Below, piece by piece: positions 6,771 to 12,256 of a stretch of DNA of 12,256 bases; position 1 is the first letter of the stretch; the number at the start of each line of letters is the position of its first letter. The notes under the pieces are model-generated. The model had not been told where the DNA came from. It searched no databases and worked only from the letters and a program-made list of their open reading frames with translations. Made by a program: the position numbers and the translations under genes. This DNA is from Pseudomonadota bacterium. GTDB taxonomy: Bacteria > Desulfobacterota > Desulfobulbia > Desulfobulbales > Desulfobulbaceae. The stretch lies in contig WRKE01000285.1 in assembly GCA_009778235.1 (NCBI GenBank), positions 1 to 12,256 on the forward strand, given 5' to 3'.

Positions 6771-7235
6771 CTATTCCAGCTCCCAATTGTTGATGTCCGC
6801 GTCCTTGCCCTCGCCCCCGGCCTGGCCGTCCGCGCCGTAGGAGATGAGGTCGTAGTCGCCATGCGCTCCGGGGCAGATATAGACGAAATCGTTGTCCCAC
6901 GGATCCTTGGGGATCGATCTCTTTTCCAGGTAGCCGCCGGTCCGCCACTTCTTGGCCAGAATACCGGTGGTGGGCGGGTCGATCAGGGCCCTCAGCCCCT
7001 GTTCGGTGGTTGGGAACTGCCCGTTATCGAGCCTGTACAGCTTCAGCGCCTGTTCGATCGACTGGATCTGGATTGCGGCCTTGGTCCGTCGTGCCTCCTC
7101 CGGCCGATCCATGATCCTGGGGACAATGAGCCCGGCCAGGATGCCTAAGATCACCATCACCACCATCAGTTCGATCAGGGTAAAACCTTGAGCGCCAAGT
7201 ACGACCCTTTGGTTGTTGCCTTGCGATTGCATCAT
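6771..7235 (-). CDS. gspG: T2SS major pseudopilin GspG
   Basis: GspG is the main subunit of the T2SS pseudopilus. From the ATG at 7235 the product is 154 residues: a 17-residue leader ending AQG, then FTLIELMVVMVILGILAGLIVPR, a canonical prepilin-peptidase site with Glu at mature position 5 and conserved Pro at the helix break. The family core follows: IQSIEQALKLYRLDNGQFPTTEQGL (in two parts around 57-81), the IPKDPWDNDFVY turn at 108-119, and the calcium-site loop SYGADG...GEGKDADINNW at 132-151. The ATG at 7235 is preferred because a GAGGG site lies 8 nt upstream; the GTG at 7262 would bury that site, and a second ATG directly follows at 7232. It begins 52 nt after the stop of the CFI-box protein gene, with no convincing terminator between, so they are probably cotranscribed. 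Confidence 0.95.
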   Translation of the reverse strand: MMQSQGNNQRVVLGAQGFTLIELMVVMVILGILAGLIVPRIMDRPEEARRTKAAIQIQSIEQALKLYRLDNGQFPTTEQGLRALIDPPTTGILAKKWRTGGYLEKRSIPKDPWDNDFVYICPGAHGDYDLISYGADGQAGGEGKDADINNWELE

Positions 7236-7287
7236 GTTCTTTGCCCTCGTATGGAAAAACACTCTGACCAGCGCCGGTACCGGTGTG

Positions 7288-9705
7288 TCACTGCACGCGG
7301 CGTGACCACGGCCAGCGGGCCGCGAGTCCGCCCAACAATGCCAGGCCCGCCAAGGTCACTCCCAGCCCCAGGTGCAGGGCCAGCCAGGAAAAGCCGACCC
7401 AGGGCAGGAGGAGAATGCGGCCGACGAAGCGAAGCGGGGCATTGGCGGCAACCATCTCGGCCAAGGGCGGCGACACCCGGTAGTACAGCTCGACCAGCCA
7501 CCTGCCGCATGGATTGCCCAGCAGGAAGGTGTCGCGAAAATCCCTGAGCGTGTCGACCGAAGGGTGCAGAAAGGTGCCGAACGAGGCGGTGGCGATGAAA
7601 CAGGCATCGGCGGTCCGCACGTTTAGCTGGTTGCCGTAGTAGACCTCCCCCTGGGCCGTGAGCGCGTAGGCGCGGAGGTAATAGAGGGTTCCGGGCAAAA
7701 GATGGTCGACCACCGCCCGGAACCTGCCGGGGCCGGTACCGCTGGCAACCACCTCTCCGGTTGCCAGCAGGCGACCGGCAGAGGTATTTTGTTGATTGTT
7801 CCGCCCGGAGGCGGGCGGCGAATCGGCGGCCACGGCTTCCGGCAGGAAGAAGGCCGCCAGTGCGCCCGCTCCCCGGCTTAAGCGCGGCGGTTGCTCCATG
7901 ACCAGGCCCTTGCCCGTATACAGCGGTCCGGGATGAATGCTGAAGACCACGCCCCTACGGACCACGTCCTGACCAAAGGCAGCGGCAATCCCGGTGTCAA
8001 CGGTGACCGAATCCCTGGTGATCGCGGCGGGGGCGGCGGTGACAATGTGGCTGCTGCGGCGCCCCGGTCGATCCAGAACGCGATCGATCATCTCCTCAGC
8101 CATGAAGCGGGCTACGACCATCGAACTGGCGTCGCTGCCTTCGGCGGTCCCGACCACCACCCGGTTACCCTGCTTATCCGAGGCCAGGGCGTAGCTGACC
8201 GATTCCCCCTCGCTGAAGGTGGTAGTCAGAATCTGCGGCAACATCTTTTGGGCCGAGGCCCCGGTCGAGGCGGCCGAGGTGCTCGCGGGCCGGGTTTCTG
8301 CCGGAAAAGGCGAGGTGAGCTGGCCGTGGTCGGGCGCCAATGGAGGCGGCGGGATGTCAGCCAGGGAGTCCGCGGTTTGCAGATCCTGGATTCGGATGGC
8401 ATTGTCCCACATCAAGGATCTGTACCTCTCCACCGGCTCGGTTTGCAGGTCCTGGATTCGGATGGCATTGCCCCACATCTGCAAACGCCGGAGCTGCACC
8501 GTGGTGGCGCCGTTCAACAGCATCTCCCGGACCGGCTCGGCCTCGGACCACAAGGAGTCTGACCCGGATTCCGCCACCTGTCCCCAAGGGACGGACGCTT
8601 CAGCTTCATTGTCCGTGGGATAGGTGACGAGCAGAGACTGCCGGGTGCCGGCGTCGGTGGTGAAGCCGCTGGCCGCCACCTCCTCGGCCCCGACAACGAC
8701 ACCGTAGAGCACATTGTCTTCCCGGCTGACCGAGACGACCATCACCCCACGCTCGCCAAAGGAGGAATCGATTTCGCCCCGGGAGGTGAAGCGGAACAGG
8801 GCGGCGTCCCGCCGGCCGGCCGGGCCCACCGAGCCGGCGACATAGAGCCGGCCACGGCTATCCTCCGCGATGGCGTAGCCCTCGCTGGCCGCAAAGCTGC
8901 CCGCCGGGATAGCAACCCCTTGTTCACCGAACAAGGAGTCAACGCTTCCATCGGCGCGCAATCCCACCAACATGGCAGAACCGTTCTTCTTTTCCGTATA
9001 GGAGCCGGACAGGATCAAGGTGCCGTCCGGCCGTTCGAGCAGGCCCTCGACCGAGGCGTCATCGCCCACCGCGATCAGGCTGATGCCCTGTTCCCCAAAC
9101 CCCTCGTCCGGCGTGCCCCTTGGGGTAAAGCGGGCTACCACCAAAACCCTGCCCGCGGTCCCCTCGGTCGAGCCAGCCACCGTAATCATGTCCGACGGGC
9201 CAATCGTCATGGCGGTGATCTCCTCGTTGGAGTTGCCGATCGAGGTCAGCACCACCCCTTGGTCACCGAAGGTAGTGTCCAGCCTGCCATCCGGATGGAA
9301 GCAGATCATGGCCAGATCCCGGTCCCGACCGTTGTGGGCATAGCCGGCGGCGATGATCCTGCCGTCCGAGAGCAAGCCAACGGTCAGGGCCTCGTCATCG
9401 CCTGGCGACAGGGAGGTGATCACCGTGCCGTCGCCATTGAAGCCGGGATCAAGGGAGCCGTCGGCATTAAACCGCAGCAGGGAAAAGTTAAGTCCATTGT
9501 TCTGCGACGAGGAACCGGCAACCAGGATCTTGCCATCCGGCTGGACCAGGACCGCATGGCCGCTGCTCCTGCCGCCGAGTTCAACCGCCACCCTGCCGTT
9601 TAAACCGAAAGAAGCATCGAGCCGGGGAAAGGCCCACGCGCCCTGGCCGCCACCCCAGGCGACCAAAGTCCACAGGACCATGAACACCAAAATTCGACAC
9701 ACCAT
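7288..9705 (-). CDS. Exported delta-60 beta-propeller protein with FN3-like domain and CFI-box C-terminus
   Basis: This large protein (805 residues from the ATG at 9705) heads the T2SS gene run. It has a signal peptide (about 1-25, ending GAWA before FPRLD). Residues about 27-365 hold at least five delta-60-type repeats with the pattern F..DG.LD..FG..G.V and a sixth degraded one, as in beta-propellers. A hydrophilic insert (about 366-490) follows, then one more blade-like unit (about 495-545). An FN3-like domain (about 560-700, GTLYYLRAYALT...GEVYYGNQLNVRT) is itself interrupted by about 50 residues. At 702 starts CFIATASFGT, followed by LRDFRDTFL, LVELYYRVSPPLAE and a hydrophobic tail (about 762-796) ending RWPWSRRVQ. 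I recognise this as the CFI-box C-terminal domain known from surface or exported proteins. A GAGG site 7 nt before the ATG at 9705 and the compact signal peptide favour this start; in-frame ATGs at 9735 and 9762 are alternatives. Its enzymatic or binding role is unknown. Confidence 0.82.
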   Translation of the reverse strand: MVCRILVFMVLWTLVAWGGGQGAWAFPRLDASFGLNGRVAVELGGRSSGHAVLVQPDGKILVAGSSSQNNGLNFSLLRFNADGSLDPGFNGDGTVITSLSPGDDEALTVGLLSDGRIIAAGYAHNGRDRDLAMICFHPDGRLDTTFGDQGVVLTSIGNSNEEITAMTIGPSDMITVAGSTEGTAGRVLVVARFTPRGTPDEGFGEQGISLIAVGDDASVEGLLERPDGTLILSGSYTEKKNGSAMLVGLRADGSVDSLFGEQGVAIPAGSFAASEGYAIAEDSRGRLYVAGSVGPAGRRDAALFRFTSRGEIDSSFGERGVMVVSVSREDNVLYGVVVGAEEVAASGFTTDAGTRQSLLVTYPTDNEAEASVPWGQVAESGSDSLWSEAEPVREMLLNGATTVQLRRLQMWGNAIRIQDLQTEPVERYRSLMWDNAIRIQDLQTADSLADIPPPPLAPDHGQLTSPFPAETRPASTSAASTGASAQKMLPQILTTTFSEGESVSYALASDKQGNRVVVGTAEGSDASSMVVARFMAEEMIDRVLDRPGRRSSHIVTAAPAAITRDSVTVDTGIAAAFGQDVVRRGVVFSIHPGPLYTGKGLVMEQPPRLSRGAGALAAFFLPEAVAADSPPASGRNNQQNTSAGRLLATGEVVASGTGPGRFRAVVDHLLPGTLYYLRAYALTAQGEVYYGNQLNVRTADACFIATASFGTFLHPSVDTLRDFRDTFLLGNPCGRWLVELYYRVSPPLAEMVAANAPLRFVGRILLLPWVGFSWLALHLGLGVTLAGLALLGGLAARWPWSRRVQ
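8373..8478. repeat. Two 40-bp direct repeats, 66-bp period, in the propeller-protein insert
   Basis: Copies at 8373-8412 and 8439-8478 match at 38 of 40 positions; both differences are transitions. The period of 66 bp keeps the frame and gives two copies of MWxNAIRIQDLQT, 22 residues apart, within the disordered insert of the CFI-box protein. Confidence 0.9.
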
Positions 9706-9892
9706 CGCCATGCCTCGGAAATAACGAAACCCCATCGCTCGTGTCCCGAGCCATAAATTCATAGCAAAATCAACAGCGGCCTTTTCGCGCTTGAGCTATC
9801 GCCAGACCAATTATTTTTGCAGCGAACCAATGACTCATAACACCAGCAAATAGACGTCATGCCTATCATCAATCTTTATTTTACGGAAATTC

Positions 9893-10135
9893 TCAGGGAA
9901 AATCCATTGCTAAGGCCATGAGGCCCATTTTTCCGTCATTTTTCTGGAGCCCCTTGGCGAGGCAACCAACAAATATATTTTTATCCCCAGGCAAAGCCTG
10001 GCCGTTGCCCAGCATCCTCCGAGCATCTGTGTCTTTGCTCTGGCCATAAAAACCTCCCTTGACCGAGAAGTCTCGTTGTTCCTGGGTACGGTCACCAAAT
10101 GAATTAACAGAAACACAGCCGAACCAATTGATCAA
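9893..10135 (-). CDS. Doubtful small ORF, possibly a gene remnant
   Basis: A frame from a TTG at 10135 encodes 80 residues (MINWFGCVSVNSFGDRTQEQ...), hydrophilic and with a natural-looking composition, but it has no clear ribosome site and I do not recognise the product. A rival frame has a very good site, AAGGGAGG at 10060-10053, 5 nt before an ATG at 10047, giving 45 residues (MARAKTQMLGG...) that end at 9910. The two overlap and only one, or neither, can be real. The region also contains inverted repeats, so a structured RNA or the eroded 3' end of a former gene is as likely. Confidence 0.22.
   Translation of the reverse strand: MINWFGCVSVNSFGDRTQEQRDFSVKGGFYGQSKDTDARRMLGNGQALPGDKNIFVGCLAKGLQKNDGKMGLMALAMDFP
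9961..10009. repeat. Nested inverted repeats upstream of the T2SS run
   Basis: Outer arms GGCAAC (9961-9966) and GTTGCC (10004-10009) enclose an inner perfect hairpin CCAGGC-AAA-GCCTGG (9987-10001). A separate pair, TGACCG (10060-10065) and CGGTCA (10089-10094), with an internal CGAG/CTCG stem, lies 50 nt away. In an AT-rich background these GC arms stand out and could be a folded leader RNA. No known riboswitch consensus was recognised. Confidence 0.5.
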
Positions 10136-10223
10136 TAAATAAAATTTATTTAAGCTTTGTTGATTTGATAGTCATGCGTTGCAATGATCCATATGATCAT
10201 GATAGATCAATAAAAAACAGACA

Positions 10224-10252
10224 ATGAAAAAATATGTAAATCATTTTTTCAT
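10224..10252. terminator. AT-only hairpin, possible weak terminator of the small membrane-protein gene
   Basis: Perfect 10-bp arms ATGAAAAAAT (10224-10233) and ATTTTTTCAT (10243-10252) flank a 9-nt loop, 45 nt beyond the stop of the 83-residue gene. In leftward transcripts the stem is followed within about 10 nt by a run of six U. The stem has only two GC pairs, so its strength is doubtful. Confidence 0.35.
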
Positions 10253-10296
10253 ATTTTTATAATAATTTTTTATACATGACACAAAAAATCTGTGCA

Positions 10297-10548
10297 TTAA
10301 TATATTTTCACAAAAAATAACAAAACAACAATCCAAAATACAAGTCCAACAATTCCGCTCATTTCAGAAAACAAAACAAATTTCCAAGGTTTAGACTTTG
10401 TATATAAATCAAACCTTGGCTTATGTTTTCCTATAGTGAAAATAAATACAACAATCTCTCCAGTTATTACAATGAAAACATCTAATACAATACGCAATAA
10501 AAATATTATTATTTCTTCTATTACTCCGACGATTAAATGATTAAACAT
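10297..10548 (-). CDS. Small two-helix membrane protein, function unknown
   Basis: The 83-residue product has a strongly hydrophobic N-terminal half (about 3-38, IVGVIEEIIIFLLRIVLDVFIVITGEIVV in two parts), a basic middle loop (HKPRFDLYTKSKPWK), and a second helix near the C-terminus (about 63-82). Small proteins of this shape (acidic residues in the first helix, a basic loop, then a last helix) recur in bacterial genomes as uncharacterised families, often in variable regions. The start at 10548 has a TAAGG site 7 nt upstream. Codons are AT-rich, unlike all its neighbours, which suggests acquisition by transfer. An AAGTAT/ATACTT inverted repeat lies just upstream. I do not know its function. 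Confidence 0.65.
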   Translation of the reverse strand: MFNHLIVGVIEEIIIFLLRIVLDVFIVITGEIVVFIFTIGKHKPRFDLYTKSKPWKFVLFSEMSGIVGLVFWIVVLLFFVKIY

Positions 10549-10568
10549 CCTTCAGCCTTACTTTAGTC

Positions 10569-10586
10569 AAGTATCCGCTTATACTT
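10569..10586. promoter_or_regulatory. Inverted repeat upstream of the small membrane-protein gene, possible operator
   Basis: AAGTAT (10569-10574) and ATACTT (10581-10586) are perfect arms with a 6-nt spacer, 21 nt before the ATG. On the minus strand the first arm overlaps TATAAG, a fair -10 candidate, but no good -35 is seen at normal spacing. A repressor site over a promoter is one reading; chance in AT-rich DNA is the other. Confidence 0.3.
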
Positions 10587-10660
10587 CAATTAATCAATGA
10601 ATACCTGACAGTGCTTTAGCTAATTATCCACCGGAGTAATAGCGAAATGTATTTTTACAG

Positions 10661-11704
10661 TCAGCTTTTGCCAAAGGAACAGACCGGATAGTGGCAACGC
10701 GCGCACTGGCGGCACAAACCGCCGTGCCCCAGCGCCGCCAATTCCCCGCGGCCGATCCGCTCGCCAGTAAGGATGCGCGGCAGCACCAGATCCAGCACCG
10801 TGATCGCGTGGAACATCCCGCAGGCCGGGACTCCCAGCACCGGCACCGGGCCGATCCGTCCCACCAGAAACATCGCCCCCGGCAGAACCGGGGTGCCGTA
10901 GACCACGGATTCGGCCCCGGCCCGATCGATCCCCAAGCGGGTGACATCGTCCGGATCCACCGACATCCCCCCGGAGGTAAGGATCAGCTCCACTCCTTCC
11001 GCCAGGCAGGAGGCAATTGCCGCCGCGATCTGCTCCACGTCATCCGGCACAAAACGCACCGGCCCCACGGTCGAGCCCAAACCGATCAGCTTCTCCCGCA
11101 AAACCCCCTCGAACCGGTCCTCAATCCGCCCGTGATACACCTCGTTGCCGGTGATCACCAAACCGGCCCGGACCCTGGTCAACGGCAATACCCGCACCAC
11201 CGACCCTCCGGACCGGGCAACGGACACCGCCTCGCTCACCACCCGTCGGGCCGCCACCAGGGGAATCAGGCGCAGGCCCGCCACCTGCTCGCCTTGCCTG
11301 ACCGGGGTGTTATCCTGCAAGGTGGCGCACATCACCTCCCCTGGCAGGTTGAAACGGTAGAGGCGCTCGCGGTCGATCTTCAACAGCCCATCGATCGATG
11401 CCGTCAGGTTAATCTTGCCCTCGACCACCTCCTCAACATATTCGACCCCGGTACCGGCAAGGGCCTCGGCCATCAGCAGGGCCGCTTCGTTCTCGTGGAT
11501 CTCGTCCGGCCCCAGCTGAAGCGCGTAGATGTGTTCCTTACCCAAACGGCGCAGATACTCCACATCCTCCGCCCGGATAATGTGCCCCTTCTTAAATGCC
11601 CGGCCTTTGAATTGATCCTTCTTGATCTCGGTGATGTCATGGGGTAGCACCATCCCCACCGACGCCTCCACCGGCACCATATTTTTCCGTAATGTCTCAG
11701 TCAT
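10661..11704 (-). CDS. Molybdopterin-binding-domain protein with C-terminal cysteine cluster
   Basis: The 347-residue product contains a MoaB/MogA/MoeA-type molybdopterin-binding domain (about 175-310): TGNEVYHGRIEDRF at 185-198, the TSGGMSVDPDDVT loop at 243-254, PGAMFLVG at 275-282 and GVPACGMFHA at 291-300. The first 170 residues (VGMVLPHDITEI, FKGRAFKKGHII) resemble the family of stand-alone MoeA-like proteins found in anaerobes, not full MoeA. The end has four cysteines (331, 334, 337, 342 in CRQCARCHYPVC) that could bind zinc or an iron-sulfur cluster. It probably works in molybdenum cofactor handling or in its delivery to an enzyme; the exact reaction is not known. ATG at 11704 is used although its ribosome site is weak; an ATG at codon 9 is possible. 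It is transcribed away from the Trm112 gene and is separate from the T2SS run. Confidence 0.8.
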   Translation of the reverse strand: MTETLRKNMVPVEASVGMVLPHDITEIKKDQFKGRAFKKGHIIRAEDVEYLRRLGKEHIYALQLGPDEIHENEAALLMAEALAGTGVEYVEEVVEGKINLTASIDGLLKIDRERLYRFNLPGEVMCATLQDNTPVRQGEQVAGLRLIPLVAARRVVSEAVSVARSGGSVVRVLPLTRVRAGLVITGNEVYHGRIEDRFEGVLREKLIGLGSTVGPVRFVPDDVEQIAAAIASCLAEGVELILTSGGMSVDPDDVTRLGIDRAGAESVVYGTPVLPGAMFLVGRIGPVPVLGVPACGMFHAITVLDLVLPRILTGERIGRGELAALGHGGLCRQCARCHYPVCSFGKS

Positions 11705-12035
11705 ATTCAGCGCCCATTATCCCAGCAGTCACGTCCTTGATCCGGCCGGCTCGCGGCCGGACTTGAGAACCTCCACTATAGGCATCTTCCCCTGTTCCTG
11801 CCAGAAAGAAGATTGTCCGTTTTGCTTGCTGGGAGTGCCGATTTTGAATCCGGCCAGGGCACGGTTTTGACGAATCCCGGTGAATGCGGGTGAAAAAAAA
11901 ACCGGAACAGGCTACAACCTCTTCCGAGGCGTCGGGCGCACCCCGCCCAATAGCACCCCGGAGCCCGCTCTTGCATCCATCCGGTGCGCCTGCCCCTTTT
12001 CTCTTTTTGTATTTTTCACATTCCCGGAGAGATCG
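11705..12035. other. Divergent intergenic region between the molybdopterin-domain and Trm112 genes
   Basis: These 331 nt separate two divergent starts and should hold both promoters. A perfect 8-bp inverted repeat TCCGGCCG-GCTCG-CGGCCGGA (11741-11761) lies in the leader of the leftward gene, 37 nt before its ATG. A TTGACG at 11867-11872 is a possible rightward -35 but has no matching -10 at 16-18 nt. Short open frames here have no ribosome sites and no recognisable product. Confidence 0.5.
11741..11761. repeat. GC-rich hairpin in the leader of the molybdopterin-domain gene
   Basis: Perfect arms TCCGGCCG and CGGCCGGA around a 5-nt loop. It would form a very stable stem in leftward mRNA. There is no U-run after it, so it is not an evident terminator; an attenuator-like or mRNA-stability role is possible. 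Confidence 0.6.
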
Positions 12036-12215
12036 ATGCTCAAGAAAGAACTGCTGGAGATCCTGGCCTGCCCCCAGTGCAAAGGGCCGGTGGAGCTGAC
12101 CGTTGGCGAGGATTTTATTGTCTGCCGCGCCTGCAAGCTCCTCTATGCCATCCGCGACAATATCCCGATCATGTTGCTCGACGAGGCCAAGCCGCTGACG
12201 GAAAACAACCCCTAA
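12036..12215 (+). CDS. Trm112-family zinc-ribbon protein
   Basis: The 59-residue product (MLKKELLEILACPQCKGPVE...) matches the small Trm112/UPF0434 family: two cysteine pairs, CPQC (12-15) and CRAC (30-33), that form a zinc ribbon, then the conserved IRDNIPIMLLDEA near 39-51. Eukaryotic Trm112 activates several methyltransferases; the bacterial short forms are thought to be partner proteins, but their targets are mostly unknown. The ATG at 12036 has a GGAGA site 5 nt upstream. An open frame extends upstream of it, but that part is unlike the family. A hairpin follows the stop. Confidence 0.93.
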   Translation: MLKKELLEILACPQCKGPVELTVGEDFIVCRACKLLYAIRDNIPIMLLDEAKPLTENNP

Positions 12216-12224
12216 CCAACAAAC

Positions 12225-12256
12225 AAAAAAGGCCGGCGGGCCCTTTCGGCTCCGCC
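12225..12256 (+). terminator. Rho-independent terminator after the Trm112 gene, cut by the window edge
   Basis: Starting 9 nt after the stop: six A, GGCC, then GGCGG (12235-12239) and GCC (12240-12242), loop CTTTC, GGC (12248-12250), a bulged T, and CCGCC (12252-12256). The expected closing GGCC and T-run would lie just past the edge. The leading A-run suggests it could work in both directions. Confidence 0.6.

Larger units (their letters stand above)
9763..10296. other. AT-rich intergenic stretch upstream of the T2SS run
   Basis: This 534-nt stretch separates the CFI-box protein gene from the small membrane protein gene. It holds one doubtful small ORF (9893-10135), three GC-containing inverted repeats at 9961-10094, an AT hairpin at 10224-10252, and three GATC sites 9-10 bp apart at 10186-10208. 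It must contain the promoter of the leftward operon if that operon starts here, but I see no convincing -35/-10 or -24/-12 pair. No tRNA, integrase or insertion sequence is visible. Confidence 0.6.

Noticed and set aside
6763..6948. An upstream extension of the gspH frame inside gspG
   Set aside because: It is out of frame within GspG coding sequence and Arg/Gly-rich; the ATG at 6762 has its own ribosome site just after the gspG stop and gives a standard prepilin leader.
7236..7287. Possible terminator between the CFI-box protein gene and gspG
   Set aside because: The CCGGTACCGG palindrome and a nearby T-run do not form a proper stem followed by a U-run; cotranscription is more likely.
10186..10208. 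Three GATC sites spaced 9-10 bp apart, considered as an origin- or SeqA-like cluster
   Set aside because: Only three sites, no DnaA boxes or replication genes nearby, and the AT-rich background makes such short repeats likely by chance.
1..12256. CRISPR arrays, tRNA or rRNA genes, insertion sequences and phage genes
   Set aside because: No regularly spaced repeats, no tRNA cloverleaf or rRNA motif, and no transposase, integrase or phage structural product was seen on either strand.

Overview
The window is GC-rich and fairly dense. Nearly all of it reads as one leftward (minus-strand) run of type II secretion system (T2SS) genes, with an AT-rich stretch and two housekeeping-type genes at the right-hand end. 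The gene content (a complete pseudopilin set, a PilM/PilN-like GspL, a GspN, a short GspC, and a molybdopterin-binding-domain protein with a C-terminal cysteine cluster) points to a Gram-negative bacterium, most likely a sulfate- or sulfur-metabolising member of Desulfobacterota (Desulfobulbales-like). That placement is an inference from gene families; no taxonomic marker is present.

Layout from right to left, the direction of transcription for most genes. A Trm112-family zinc-ribbon gene (plus strand, 12036-12215) ends in a hairpin cut by the window edge. A divergent molybdopterin-binding-domain gene lies at 11704-10661. About 0.9 kb of AT-rich DNA (9763-10660) follows, holding a small two-helix membrane protein gene, a doubtful small ORF and several inverted repeats. 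Next comes a large exported protein gene (9705-7288): a delta-60-repeat beta-propeller, an FN3-like domain, and a C-terminal CFI-box plus hydrophobic tail. Then, 52 nt on, starts gspG-H-I-J-K-L-M-N-C (7235-109), with ATGA overlaps at I/J and L/M and gaps of 4-52 nt elsewhere. The run continues off the left edge, presumably into gspD.

How the genes work together. GspG (major), H, I, J and K (minor) are pseudopilins with N-terminal processing sites. GspL, GspM and GspC form the inner-membrane platform, GspL recruiting the GspE ATPase and GspC reaching the GspD secretin. GspN is an AsmA-like accessory. The large CFI-box protein sits at the head of the operon and is a plausible dedicated substrate or surface partner of this machine; that is inference.

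The two most striking points are these. (1) gspH is broken by a perfect 19-bp tandem duplication that shifts the frame, with a perfect 15-bp inverted repeat about 20 bp downstream that contains a possible re-initiation start codon. (2) The CFI-box propeller protein is physically tied to the T2SS operon and carries a disordered insert with a near-identical 40-bp direct repeat inside the propeller.
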